Source of the DNA: Gillisia sp. UBA3175
GTDB taxonomy: Bacteria > Bacteroidota > Bacteroidia > Flavobacteriales > Flavobacteriaceae
Direction of reading: 5' to 3'
Length of the DNA stretch: 64,000 nucleotides
Assembly (NCBI GenBank): GCA_002364325.1
Contig: DEXV01000003.1
Coordinates: 124,461-188,460 of the forward strand
Position numbers and translations under genes: made by a program. Below the pieces are notes generated by a model. The model saw only the letters and a program-made list of their open reading frames with translations, was not told the origin of the DNA and made no database searches. Shown here piece by piece: positions 27,746-36,676 of the stretch (position 1 is the first letter of the stretch; the number at the start of each line of letters is the position of its first letter).

Positions 27746-29134
27746 TTGAAATCCAAAAAAATATTTATTTTAATACCTGATGGAGTAGGGCTTCGAAATT
27801 TCGCGTTTACCTCTTTTGTGGAAATAGGTAAAAAAAATGGATGGGACATAATTTTTTGGAATCAAACCCCTTTTGATCTAGCGGCACTCGGATTTAAAGA
27901 GATTAAAATTAACGGAAAACCCAGAGCGATTACAGATATTTTTAAACGAGCGAAAATTAATACTGAGTTAAATTATTTCAGCGAAAAATTTAAAGATCCG
28001 GTATTTCAGGAATATAAGTTTATAAATAAAGGCAGTGGATTAAAGAATGCCTTTAAAAATATTCTGGTAAAGCAATTTACTGATTATTTTAGTGGAGCCA
28101 AAGGTCTGCAAAGGCTTCAAACAAAACTGCAAAATTCAGAAAGAGGAAATGATCTTTATAATGATTGCAAAAACACTTTAATTGAACAGACTCCTGATTT
28201 TGTGTTTTGTACCAACCAAAGACCAATAAAAGCATTGGCACCTCTATTAGCTGCAAATGACTTAGGGATTCCAACTGCTACCTTTATTTTTTCATGGGAT
28301 AATCTGCCAAAAGCTACCCTGGTAGTAAGTACAGACCATTATTTTGTTTGGAGTGAGTATATGAAAAATGAGTTGCTGAAATATTATCCTCAAATTCAGA
28401 ATTCTCAAATAAAAATTACAGGAACCCCTCAATTTGAAGTTCATTTTCTTGAAAAAACCAAGATTGAAAAAGAGAAGTTCTATCAGGATTTCAATTTAGA
28501 AAGCAAAAGACAATATCTATGCTATTCTGGAGACGATATCACTACAGCTCCGCATGATGAACTATATTTATTACATACATCCAAAGCTGTTTCCAAAATG
28601 AATTCTGAAGGCTATAATTTGGGGATCATATTTCGAAGATCTCCAGTTGACCTTTCCAGTAGGTATGATCCGGTTTTAGCAGAATATAAAGATATAATAG
28701 TTCCGATAGAACCACTTTGGGGGAAAATTTCCGATGGATGGGATGCTATTATCCCTACTACAAAGGACTTAAAATTACAATCCAATATAATTCAACATAC
28801 CTTTATGGTGATTAACGTGGCTTCTTCTATGGTTTTCGATTATATAAGCTATGGAAAGCCCTGTGCTTACATTCATTATAATCCTGAAGAGATTAAATGG
28901 ATTAAGGATACCAGAAGTATTTACAGATACGTTCATTTTAGATCGATGCCTTCTAGGGATTCCGCTTTATGGATCAATGAAGTAGGAGAAATCGAATCGG
29001 TTATTAAAACAGGCTTAGAAGGTGTTATTTCAGAAGTATTAGGGAATGCAAAAAAATGGTTTGAAATTATTAATGAACATCCTGTTCCAAATGCGAATGA
29101 ACGCATTTGGAGTGCAATAGAAGAAATTGTTTAA
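27746..29134 (+). CDS. Putative GT-B-type glycosyltransferase, family unrecognised
   Basis: 462 residues. IFILIPDGVGLRNFAFTSFV at the start looks like the first Rossmann element of a GT-B fold. The middle has ATFIFSWDNLPKATLVVS, and QIKITGTPQFEVHF (about 222-235) matches the G-T-P-Q strand seen where the donor domain starts in several capsule and glycerophosphotransferase-like GT-B proteins. SSMVFDYISYGKPCAYIHYN (about 363-382) would be the donor-site helix. TTG 27746 is the start unless translation begins far downstream. Its function in the glycan pathway is inferred from context. Confidence 0.62.
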   Translation: MKSKKIFILIPDGVGLRNFAFTSFVEIGKKNGWDIIFWNQTPFDLAALGFKEIKINGKPRAITDIFKRAKINTELNYFSEKFKDPVFQEYKFINKGSGLKNAFKNILVKQFTDYFSGAKGLQRLQTKLQNSERGNDLYNDCKNTLIEQTPDFVFCTNQRPIKALAPLLAANDLGIPTATFIFSWDNLPKATLVVSTDHYFVWSEYMKNELLKYYPQIQNSQIKITGTPQFEVHFLEKTKIEKEKFYQDFNLESKRQYLCYSGDDITTAPHDELYLLHTSKAVSKMNSEGYNLGIIFRRSPVDLSSRYDPVLAEYKDIIVPIEPLWGKISDGWDAIIPTTKDLKLQSNIIQHTFMVINVASSMVFDYISYGKPCAYIHYNPEEIKWIKDTRSIYRYVHFRSMPSRDSALWINEVGEIESVIKTGLEGVISEVLGNAKKWFEIINEHPVPNANERIWSAIEEIV

Positions 29135-29135
29135 T

Positions 29136-30281
29136 ATGCATATTGGTTTCATTACTCCGGAATATCCCCATCCAGAGCTGCCTGGATCTGGTGGGCTGGG
29201 AACTAGTATTAAAAATCTGGTGGGTAATTTAATACATGAAAATATCAGGGTTTCAGTTTTTGTTTTAGGAACCTCTATTGAAAAGGATTTTATTGAAAAT
29301 AATATTCATTTTTACTTTTTTAAAACTTCAAGGTTCCCGGGATTTACCTGGTATATAACGAGAATTAAATTTCAGAACACTATTAATGCTATTGTAAGTA
29401 AAACTAACATAGATCTTTTAGAAGCTCCAGATTGGACAGGAATTACTGCTTTTATGAATTTCAATGTTCCTTTGGTGATCCGTTGTAATGGTAGTGATGC
29501 CTATTTTTGTAAACTTGAAGGAAGAAAACAGAAATGGAAAAATCGATGGTTTGAAAAAAATGCTTTGAATAATGCAGATTCTATTATTAGCGCTAGTTCC
29601 TTTACAGCTAAAAAGACCAAGGAGATATTTAATCTTAAAAAAAATATTCAAACAATTTATAATGGAGTAAATGTTAATGATTTTAGACCATTAGATCTTG
29701 AGCAAGAACCACAATCAATTCTGTATTTTGGAACAATTATTAGGAAGAAGGGAGTTTTGGAATTAGCGGCCAGTTTTAATCATTTAAAAAATAGAGCACC
29801 AAAAGCGGTGCTTACATTATTAGGAAAAGATAGTTTAGATATAATTGAAAACCGATCTACTCTGGAAATGGTTATGGAGCTCATAGACAAACAGTATTGG
29901 AAAGATGTAATTCATTTGGCTGAAGTGCCTTATGATAATGTATCAAAGGAAATTGCTAAAGCACAGGTAATCGTTCTTCCAAGCTTTGCCGAAGCCTTTC
30001 CAATGACATGGCTGGAATCAATGGCAATGGAAAAAGCAATGGTAACATCTAATATTGGATGGGCAAATGAAATGATGATAAATGGAGAAACAGGCTATAT
30101 GGTAGATCCATGTGATCATATGGATTATGCAAATAAAATTCAACTTCTTTTAAATAATCCAAACCTAAGGAAGAGGATGGGCGAGAAAGCCAGAGAACAA
30201 GTAGAGAAGCTTTTTTCTTCAGAAGTTCTAATCAAAAAGAATATTGAATTTTACAGGACTGAAATTATTAATAATGGATAA
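29136..30281 (+). CDS. Glycosyltransferase family 4 (GT-B)
   Basis: 381 residues from ATG 29136, one base after the previous stop; a TTG nine bases earlier is less likely. HIGFITPEYPHPELPGSGG carries the acceptor-side glycine loop. ILYFGTIIRKKGVLELAASF (about 196-215) opens the donor domain, and LPSFAEAFPMTWLESMAMEK (about 280-299) with MVTSNIGW is the E-x7-E region. TGYMVDP and the RKRMGEKAREQV tail are typical GT4. The final eight bases overlap the next gene. Confidence 0.92.
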   Translation: MHIGFITPEYPHPELPGSGGLGTSIKNLVGNLIHENIRVSVFVLGTSIEKDFIENNIHFYFFKTSRFPGFTWYITRIKFQNTINAIVSKTNIDLLEAPDWTGITAFMNFNVPLVIRCNGSDAYFCKLEGRKQKWKNRWFEKNALNNADSIISASSFTAKKTKEIFNLKKNIQTIYNGVNVNDFRPLDLEQEPQSILYFGTIIRKKGVLELAASFNHLKNRAPKAVLTLLGKDSLDIIENRSTLEMVMELIDKQYWKDVIHLAEVPYDNVSKEIAKAQVIVLPSFAEAFPMTWLESMAMEKAMVTSNIGWANEMMINGETGYMVDPCDHMDYANKIQLLLNNPNLRKRMGEKAREQVEKLFSSEVLIKKNIEFYRTEIINNG

Positions 30282-31308
30282 GGTAATTTTATATTTCAAT
30301 TCAACACTCGCTCATTTTAGCCAATTAATTACTGGATTAGAATATTTAAAAGAAAAGAAACAAATAGATTTAACTTACAAATTAAGCTTAGGAGAATATC
30401 CAGTAGACCTGTTCAGGATTAGTTATAATGGACTTACATTAATCTTTGATATGTCTGATAATTCAAAATTTAATTATGATGCCTATAAAGTTTGTGATTT
30501 CTATATTAAAAGAATGTTATTGATAACCGACTATGAAAAGTATTCAAAACTAATTCCTTATGGTTTAAACTATCAAATTTATAGTAAAAATAATTTCACA
30601 AAATTTCTTTTTCTAAAAAACAGAAAGCTGTTAAAATATTCTATGCGTTATTCTACCGTCATGTCAAAAATCTTAGGTATTAAAGATTGTGTTATAAACA
30701 ACAATTTGAATAATATGGAATCAGTCCCTGTTGATAAAAATCAAATAATATTTAGAGCTAGACTTTGGAATCCTGAGAATAATGAGATTGAATGGAAGAA
30801 AAAAGAAAGAGAAGTTTTAAATCATGAACGTATTACTATTAACCGGGAATTAAAAAAGAAATACGGAGGAGGTTTTAAAGGTGGAATTCAAAAAGACACA
30901 TATTCCATTGAGCAATGTCCTGATCTCATGCTAAAGGAGAGTGATTATCATAAGTGGAATTATCTTAAATTACTTAAAAATTGCACTATTGGAATAGTTA
31001 ACCAAGGCTTGGAAGACAGTATCTCCTGGAAAATGGGAGAATATATTTCGCATAGTATGGCAATTATAACAAAACCTATTAAGAAATATCAACTTTTAGG
31101 AACTTTTCAAGAAACCGAAAATTATTTAGAATATAGCACTTTATCGGAATGCCTAGATAAAACGGAACTTCTTTATACTAACGATAAACTGAGAAAGAGT
31201 ATGCAAAAAGCTAATCAGAGATATTATAATGAAGTATTGCACCCTGGTATGAAGCTTAAAAAAATATTTAGTTTGATTGAGAATAGTTCTGATACATTTA
31301 AAGTCTAA
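30274..31308 (+). CDS. Unrecognised protein in glycan operon, possible GT-B-like transferase
   Basis: 344 residues from ATG 30274, which overlaps the preceding stop by eight bases; a longer frame from 30244 overlaps more. No canonical motif is seen. KVCDFYIKRMLLITDYEKY and IIFRARLWNPENNEIEWKKK resemble middle parts of glycosyltransferases with one Rossmann-like half. The C-terminal SWKMGEYISHSMAIITKP (about 255-272) is placed like a donor-site E-x7-E helix. It has no signal peptide or membrane helix. The one-base TAATG overlap with the next GT2-domain gene supports a linked function. Confidence 0.55.
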   Translation: MDKVILYFNSTLAHFSQLITGLEYLKEKKQIDLTYKLSLGEYPVDLFRISYNGLTLIFDMSDNSKFNYDAYKVCDFYIKRMLLITDYEKYSKLIPYGLNYQIYSKNNFTKFLFLKNRKLLKYSMRYSTVMSKILGIKDCVINNNLNNMESVPVDKNQIIFRARLWNPENNEIEWKKKEREVLNHERITINRELKKKYGGGFKGGIQKDTYSIEQCPDLMLKESDYHKWNYLKLLKNCTIGIVNQGLEDSISWKMGEYISHSMAIITKPIKKYQLLGTFQETENYLEYSTLSECLDKTELLYTNDKLRKSMQKANQRYYNEVLHPGMKLKKIFSLIENSSDTFKV

Positions 31309-32852
31309 TGGTATTACTAATCCACAGAAGTGCTTCAGAATTAGTAAAAGTTAAAAGGGGTGATAAAATTATTGAGACCTCTTCTAATATTAATGTGGTC
31401 TTTTGGGAACTCGCACAAAAATATCCCGAAGAAATTATTGGTTGGTGTGAAGAATCTTTAGAAGATGAATTAAATGTTGAAGTATGGCCTAGTATATTTC
31501 ATCATGATAGAATTATCGCATCCTATGCTTTTAAAACCATATTTCTCCCAAGGGCTATTGGTTATGTAGATCAACTACCATTTATTAATGTACCTAGAGA
31601 TGTGAAATATCCTTCTTGGTTAATGAGTAGTGATGTTGGGGGGATAAAGGGAAAAACATTATTGCAGTTTAAATCGTTGTTTTCAAAAATTAAGGACTTT
31701 GGTTATTTATTAAATGCTATAGCCAAACTAGGTCAACAAAACAGCCTTTTTTGTTATAGCGATCCTGCTCTAATAAAATTGGATGAGAAAATTAAAGAAT
31801 TGAAATGTATTGCTTCAACCACCCAGTTGTTTTCTTTTGTATACCAGCATTACAACAGTTTCTGGACTTCAATTTTGTTTTGGTGTTTTATATATTATGA
31901 AAAAAAAATTCCTATTTTTTCATATCTGCTAGCATTTTTCAACAAGAAAAGATTTAAGAGTGAAATAGACCTTAGTGAAGTACATTCGTATTCGGTTTTA
32001 AATTTAGAAGAAGGAGTAAATCTAGATATTATTATTCCTACTATTGGTAGATCCCAATACTTACTTAAAGTCTTAGAGGATCTTTCAATTCAAACATTGC
32101 TCCCAGAAAGAGTTATAATTATAGAACAAAATCCAGAGAAGGAATCAATATCGGAATTGAGTTTTTTATACGATAAAAAGTGGCCCTTTGAGATAGTTCA
32201 CCAATTCATTCACAAAACGGGAGCTTGTAGTGCTAGGAACATAGCTTTAAATGAAGTAAAAGCAAAGTGGATTTTTTTTGCAGATGATGATATAAGGTTA
32301 AATTATGATTTATTAGAAACTGCGTTTATTGAAATTAATAAATACAATATTTCTGCTCTTAACATGAATTGTAAACAAGAAGAACAAAAAACTGTATTCC
32401 ATAAAATAAAACAATGGGGAGCTTTTGGTTCTGGTACTGCAATAGTATCTTCAGAATTTGCATTGCAATGCAGATTTTCAGAGATTTATGAATATGGTTT
32501 TGGTGAGGATACAGATTTTGGTTTACAATTAAGAGCAAAAGGGGCAGATGTTATTTATCATCCAGATGTGCAAATCACACATTTAAAAGCTGAAAGAGGA
32601 GGTTTTAGGGGAATGCCCGAAATGCCATGGGAAGAATCAGGGCTAACTCCGAAACCATCTCCAACAATGATGGTACTAGTAAAAAGCCATTTCAATTTAT
32701 GGATGCAGAGGGGGTATAAAGTATCCTTATTTCTAAAATTTTATAATAAGCAACCTATTAAAAACCCTGTGGTTTATTTGAAGTCAATGAAAAAAAGATG
32801 GAAATTAAGTGAATATTGGGCTTCAGAAAAATTGAAACAAATTTATAAATGA
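31308..32852 (+). CDS. Two-domain protein: unknown N-terminal domain plus GT2 glycosyltransferase
   Basis: 514 residues, much longer than other GT2 proteins here. Residues 1-235 match nothing I know; they include WCEESLEDELNVEVWPSIFH and two hydrophobic patches (SFWTSILFWCFIYY near 184-197, FSYLLAFF near 205). The GT2 core starts at LDIIIPTIGRSQYLLKVLED (about 243-262), with KWIFFADDDIRLNYDLL as the metal motif (about 321-337) and EYGFGEDTDFGLQLRAKG (about 395-412) as the acceptor-side ED motif. It is translationally coupled on both sides (TAATG before, ATGA after). Confidence 0.82.
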   Translation: MVLLIHRSASELVKVKRGDKIIETSSNINVVFWELAQKYPEEIIGWCEESLEDELNVEVWPSIFHHDRIIASYAFKTIFLPRAIGYVDQLPFINVPRDVKYPSWLMSSDVGGIKGKTLLQFKSLFSKIKDFGYLLNAIAKLGQQNSLFCYSDPALIKLDEKIKELKCIASTTQLFSFVYQHYNSFWTSILFWCFIYYEKKIPIFSYLLAFFNKKRFKSEIDLSEVHSYSVLNLEEGVNLDIIIPTIGRSQYLLKVLEDLSIQTLLPERVIIIEQNPEKESISELSFLYDKKWPFEIVHQFIHKTGACSARNIALNEVKAKWIFFADDDIRLNYDLLETAFIEINKYNISALNMNCKQEEQKTVFHKIKQWGAFGSGTAIVSSEFALQCRFSEIYEYGFGEDTDFGLQLRAKGADVIYHPDVQITHLKAERGGFRGMPEMPWEESGLTPKPSPTMMVLVKSHFNLWMQRGYKVSLFLKFYNKQPIKNPVVYLKSMKKRWKLSEYWASEKLKQIYK

Positions 32853-34711
32853 AATTTCTACTCAGCAATATTATGATTTCGGAAATGCGATTAAATAAGC
32901 TTCCTAATGACTTATATTCAGAGAGGATTGGTGCGCTAACATTTTATACTGAAAGAAATAATGTGTTAGTTTCAAATAATGCATTATCGGGCTATACAGA
33001 TGGATATTTAAGAGATTATGACAATGCTGAAAATTCCGTATCATCTCATACATTGAGCGGTTTAAAAAAAATTCTGAATCAATGGCCATTATCTAAAATT
33101 GTTTCTGGATCTTTTTCCAGTGTTATAATTGATAAAGTTGCTGAAAGCATCATACTGACAACTGATCATATTGGCCTTTATCCAATTTATTACTTTAAAA
33201 ATAAGGATGGGTTTTATATTTCCAATAGTATCATTTTTATAGGTTTGTTAACTAAAAGTATAAATGATGAAATAGGAATTTTACAGAGAACTATTGGTGA
33301 AGGTTTCTCCAATATAGGCTCCCGCAGTATTATAAAAAACTGCAAAAGATTATTGCCGGGAGAATTTTTAAAATTTAATTTTAATGGAGAGTTACTCGAG
33401 AAAAAATACGATAATTCACTATTTCAGGAAATATCCTCAAGTAGAATGGACCATAATTTGGTTCAAAAATACTGGGAGGATTTTCAAATTGAAATGGAAT
33501 TTTGCTTAAAGGGCTCAGATGAGGTCAAAATTGCTTTAAGTGGAGGAATTGACAGTAGAGTGGTATTAGGAGCAATTCCTGAAGATAAAAAAATATCCTG
33601 TTTAACTTTTGGCGAAAGTGATAATTATGAAACTAAAGTAGCCCGGAGACTGGCAAAGCTAAAAAAGGCAGATTTCCATAGTTTTTTTCAGCCGGAGGTT
33701 TATTTTCCTACTAAAACTCAGTTGAAAGATTATACCTTTAAAACGGAAGCGGTTCAAATTTGTTCCTGGTTGGAAATACTAGAGAATCAGGATGAGCAAT
33801 TTGATACTCCATTGCTTTTAGGTGAATTATGTGAAGGCTTACCTGCAAGAAACATCAAGAAATATAATTCCCGAGAATTTAGACAGTCTAATTTCGTTAA
33901 ACATTATATTCTAAACACAGATTACAAATTCGAAAAGGCAACTCCTGAAAAAGTTGGTGAATGGAAAAATAAAATTATAAAACGCACCCTAATTTTTTAT
34001 ATAGATCAAAGAAAAAGCAAAACGGGAATTAAAATTTCCAAAGAACTAATAGATCCGGAAATTTTAGAAAATTTAAATGAGATATTTGATAGAATCACAG
34101 CCCACAATCTTCCTTATATAGAGTTGTATGATGAATTGTTTTCTTGGTACACTTATACCCGAATGAGACTTAGTAAGCAGGTTTTGTTGGCAAATAGCAA
34201 ATTTAAGGCATATAGTCCGGCTATGTCACTAAGGATTTTAAGAAATACCAGCAATATTCATCCTAATCTTCGTTTAAATTATCGTTTTGCCAAGCAGCTT
34301 TTTAGATATGATAAAACATTAAAGAAATTAAATTCAGTTCCAACCAGCCAGGCTCCTCTTATACCGCAATCTTTCCCCGATTTCATAAAATTCCCTGTAT
34401 GGGGCCTTCGATCTAAAATAGATAGTTATTTGATTAAAAAATCTGTAAAAAATGGGGGTGAAAATACATCTTATAGATTATTTAAATCTGTAGATTGGGC
34501 GGCACCATATCAGTTACCTGATCTGGAAGAAAAGTTAGAAGCATATTTTAGAAATAAGGAGATTGGAGATGAGTATCTTGCCCATGTAAAAAAGATGGCG
34601 TTGGATAGAAGAGATAATAAGCAATGGCCATTTGCAAATATTGATATTATGAATACTGCCAGTTTAAATATGGAACTGGCCATCATAAACGGTAATGAAA
34701 AATTAAGATGA
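32849..34711 (+). CDS. Asparagine-synthase-like protein without the glutaminase cysteine
   Basis: 620 residues. The C-terminal half has a PP-loop ATP-pyrophosphatase motif, IALSGGIDSRVVLGAI (about 227-242), so it should adenylate a carboxylate. The N-terminal half still reads like a class II glutaminase fold (IILTTDHIGLYPIYYFKN, about 101-118), but the protein begins MKFLLSNIM with no Cys at position 2 or nearby. It therefore probably cannot use glutamine ammonia. Cys-less relatives such as beta-lactam synthetase or lasso-peptide cyclase join an amine directly, and this enzyme may form an amide between the glycan and another amine. Overlaps both neighbours by four bases. Confidence 0.78.
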   Translation: MKFLLSNIMISEMRLNKLPNDLYSERIGALTFYTERNNVLVSNNALSGYTDGYLRDYDNAENSVSSHTLSGLKKILNQWPLSKIVSGSFSSVIIDKVAESIILTTDHIGLYPIYYFKNKDGFYISNSIIFIGLLTKSINDEIGILQRTIGEGFSNIGSRSIIKNCKRLLPGEFLKFNFNGELLEKKYDNSLFQEISSSRMDHNLVQKYWEDFQIEMEFCLKGSDEVKIALSGGIDSRVVLGAIPEDKKISCLTFGESDNYETKVARRLAKLKKADFHSFFQPEVYFPTKTQLKDYTFKTEAVQICSWLEILENQDEQFDTPLLLGELCEGLPARNIKKYNSREFRQSNFVKHYILNTDYKFEKATPEKVGEWKNKIIKRTLIFYIDQRKSKTGIKISKELIDPEILENLNEIFDRITAHNLPYIELYDELFSWYTYTRMRLSKQVLLANSKFKAYSPAMSLRILRNTSNIHPNLRLNYRFAKQLFRYDKTLKKLNSVPTSQAPLIPQSFPDFIKFPVWGLRSKIDSYLIKKSVKNGGENTSYRLFKSVDWAAPYQLPDLEEKLEAYFRNKEIGDEYLAHVKKMALDRRDNKQWPFANIDIMNTASLNMELAIINGNEKLR

Positions 34712-35715
34712 AATTCAGTTTGATAATTTGTACATTCAGGAGGCCAGAAGCAATTCGGAAACTTTTAAATTCAGTAAAAGAACAAAATTTAAAACCTAAT
34801 GAAATTCTGATAGTAGATGCTTCGGAAGACGATTTCACCTTAAATGTTGCAAATGATACTTCGGTAAAAGTTGAATATTTTAAAGTTGATGACAAAAACA
34901 AAGGATTAACCAAACAACGTAATTTCGGAATTAAACATGTTTCATCTTCCTCAGAAATAATTTGTTTTTTAGATGATGATATCGTTCTGAAACCTGAATA
35001 TTTCCAAAAAATAATGGAAACTTACCAAGTGAAATCTGATGCCATGGCTGTGGGTGGGTATATTTTAGGAAATAGTGTGTGGGTAGAATATAAAACTTCA
35101 GAAAAATTATTCAATAGGTACTATTTTGACGGATTCTCTAGAAAATTAAGCAGCAGGCATCTCTTAAGAAAAAAGGTGGGATTGCTCCCTAAGGAGAAAC
35201 CGGGAATTATGCCTGAATTTTCTAATGGTTTTTCTATCGGATTCCTTCCTCCTTCCGGTAAAATTTATCAAGTGGATTATTTTATGGGAGGTGTTTCTTC
35301 TTATAAAAAGGGAGTATTTGATAGACTTTCTTTTTCTGAATATTTTCATGGATACGGATTATATGAAGATATGGACTTCTGCCTTAGATTATCAAAATTG
35401 GGTAAATTGTATGTTAATACTGCGGCTCAATTATACCATTATCACGAAGAAGCCGGTAGGCCAAATAAGTATGAATATGGTAAAATGGTGGTTAGAAATG
35501 GTTGGTATGTTTGGAAATTAAAAAATGCGAAACCCAGTCTTAAAAACATTTTAAAATGGCACGCCACCCTGTTATTGTTAACCGCTGTTCGTATTGGTAA
35601 TATTTTCACTACAACTAAGAGAAAACAAGCTTTCACAGAAAGTATAGGAAGATTTTCTGGTTATTTTAGTTTATGGTTTAATGCACCAAAGATACACGAT
35701 GAGAGACGAAATTGA
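34708..35715 (+). CDS. Glycosyltransferase family 2
   Basis: 335 residues. FSLIICTFRRPEAIRKLLNS (about 3-22), ILIVDASEDD and IICFLDDDIVLKPEYF (metal motif, about 84-99) define a GT-A domain. FHGYGLYEDMDFCLRL (about 213-228) is the ED acceptor motif. The C-terminus after 270 contains a hydrophobic stretch, LKWHATLLLLTAVRIGNIF, that may anchor it to the membrane. It starts inside the previous gene (ATGA) and ends within the next methyltransferase. Confidence 0.9.
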   Translation: MKFSLIICTFRRPEAIRKLLNSVKEQNLKPNEILIVDASEDDFTLNVANDTSVKVEYFKVDDKNKGLTKQRNFGIKHVSSSSEIICFLDDDIVLKPEYFQKIMETYQVKSDAMAVGGYILGNSVWVEYKTSEKLFNRYYFDGFSRKLSSRHLLRKKVGLLPKEKPGIMPEFSNGFSIGFLPPSGKIYQVDYFMGGVSSYKKGVFDRLSFSEYFHGYGLYEDMDFCLRLSKLGKLYVNTAAQLYHYHEEAGRPNKYEYGKMVVRNGWYVWKLKNAKPSLKNILKWHATLLLLTAVRIGNIFTTTKRKQAFTESIGRFSGYFSLWFNAPKIHDERRN

Positions 35716-36502
35716 AGAAATTAATAAAAGGCAAAGCGAATTCTATAATTCCAAGAAAAAGAATTCTATTACAAAATTCTGGTTTTATTTAAGAAATGGG
35801 ATGCTTAAGGATTTCAGGAAAGACCTTGGTTTGGAACAACAAATTCTTGATCTACATGTAGATTGGTGTGGAGATTTATTAAATAAAAAAGTGCTAGATC
35901 TAGGATGTTATGAAGGAAATGCAATTTCAATGCATCTCGCCAAGTACTCAAAAAAATATATAGCAATTGATTTAAGTGAAAAAGGTATTCATCATATACA
36001 AGGGAGAATTAAAAATTTTCCCAATGCGAATGCTTATGTTATGGATTTTCTTTCGGAAGATTTTAAAGAGAAGGAATTTGACCTTATTTACGCATATGGC
36101 GTTTTACATCATTTTGCAGATACAGACAGAATAATTCAGAAACTAAAGGATAAGATGGCTCCCGATGGAACTATAATTAGCAATGATCCATTACAAACCA
36201 GTCTGCCCATTAAATTGATAAGAACTATCTATCGCCCCTTTCAAAGCGATAAGGAATGGGAATTTCCGTTTTCAAAACAGACCTTGAATAAATATAAAAA
36301 TTCATTTAAAATAATGGATAGGAGGGCGATGTTGGGGAAATCTAAATATTTTGTTTTTCTCAATATTCTGCCATTACCCAGAGAGACAAAAGCAAAAATA
36401 GTAAAGAAATGGCATGCTGAGGATTGGGTAAACTCCCAAACTAAAGATTCCAGTATGTTTAGATGCATGCATTTGACTATGTTAATGCAGAAAAAGGATT
36501 GA
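35699..36502 (+). CDS. Class I SAM methyltransferase (Methyltransf_11/23-like)
   Basis: 267 residues from ATG 35699; ATG 35681 would add six residues and overlap the GT2 more. VLDLGCYEGNAISMHLAKYS (about 64-83) is a textbook SAM loop, IAIDLSEKGI the acidic strand, FDLIYAYGVLHHFADTDRII (about 127-146) the strand 4 with HHF, and MAPDGTIISNDP the strand 5. It is a different subfamily from the Methyltransf_24-like genes elsewhere in the locus. It ends a chain of overlapping genes that begins near 29136. Confidence 0.87.
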   Translation: MRDEIEEINKRQSEFYNSKKKNSITKFWFYLRNGMLKDFRKDLGLEQQILDLHVDWCGDLLNKKVLDLGCYEGNAISMHLAKYSKKYIAIDLSEKGIHHIQGRIKNFPNANAYVMDFLSEDFKEKEFDLIYAYGVLHHFADTDRIIQKLKDKMAPDGTIISNDPLQTSLPIKLIRTIYRPFQSDKEWEFPFSKQTLNKYKNSFKIMDRRAMLGKSKYFVFLNILPLPRETKAKIVKKWHAEDWVNSQTKDSSMFRCMHLTMLMQKKD

Positions 36503-36614
36503 ACCTGAATCAAAAGAAAATCATGGGATTTTTACTGCTCAATATTTAATTGAAAAACCAAAATTTACAGCAATGATGAAACATTCATTGAAAAAAACTT
36601 CTAACACTTGGTAA
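36486..36614 (+). pseudogene. Possible coding remnant of 42 codons
   Basis: In the 174-base gap after the methyltransferase, one frame stays open from TGC 36486 to TAA 36612 and spells a protein-like peptide including ESKENHGIFTAQYLIEK and a basic tail. It has no start codon near its beginning and begins inside the previous gene. It could be the 5'-less remains of a lost gene or a chance frame. I do not recognise the product. Confidence 0.25.
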
Positions 36615-36630
36615 TGATTAATGGGATATT

Positions 36631-36652
36631 ACTCTCTTTAGCTATCGGGAGT
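36631..36652. repeat. Degenerate palindrome resembling ACTCCCGATAGCTATCGGGAGT
   Basis: The right half AGCTATCGGGAGT is intact and the left half ACTCTCTTT is degraded. The perfect CCCGATAGCTATCGGG form is, to my knowledge, a common intergenic palindrome in Bacteroidota. It lies 25 bases before the GT4 gene at 36677. Low confidence as a functional site. Confidence 0.3.
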
Positions 36653-36676
36653 GAGCTAAAACAATAAGATAAGCAT

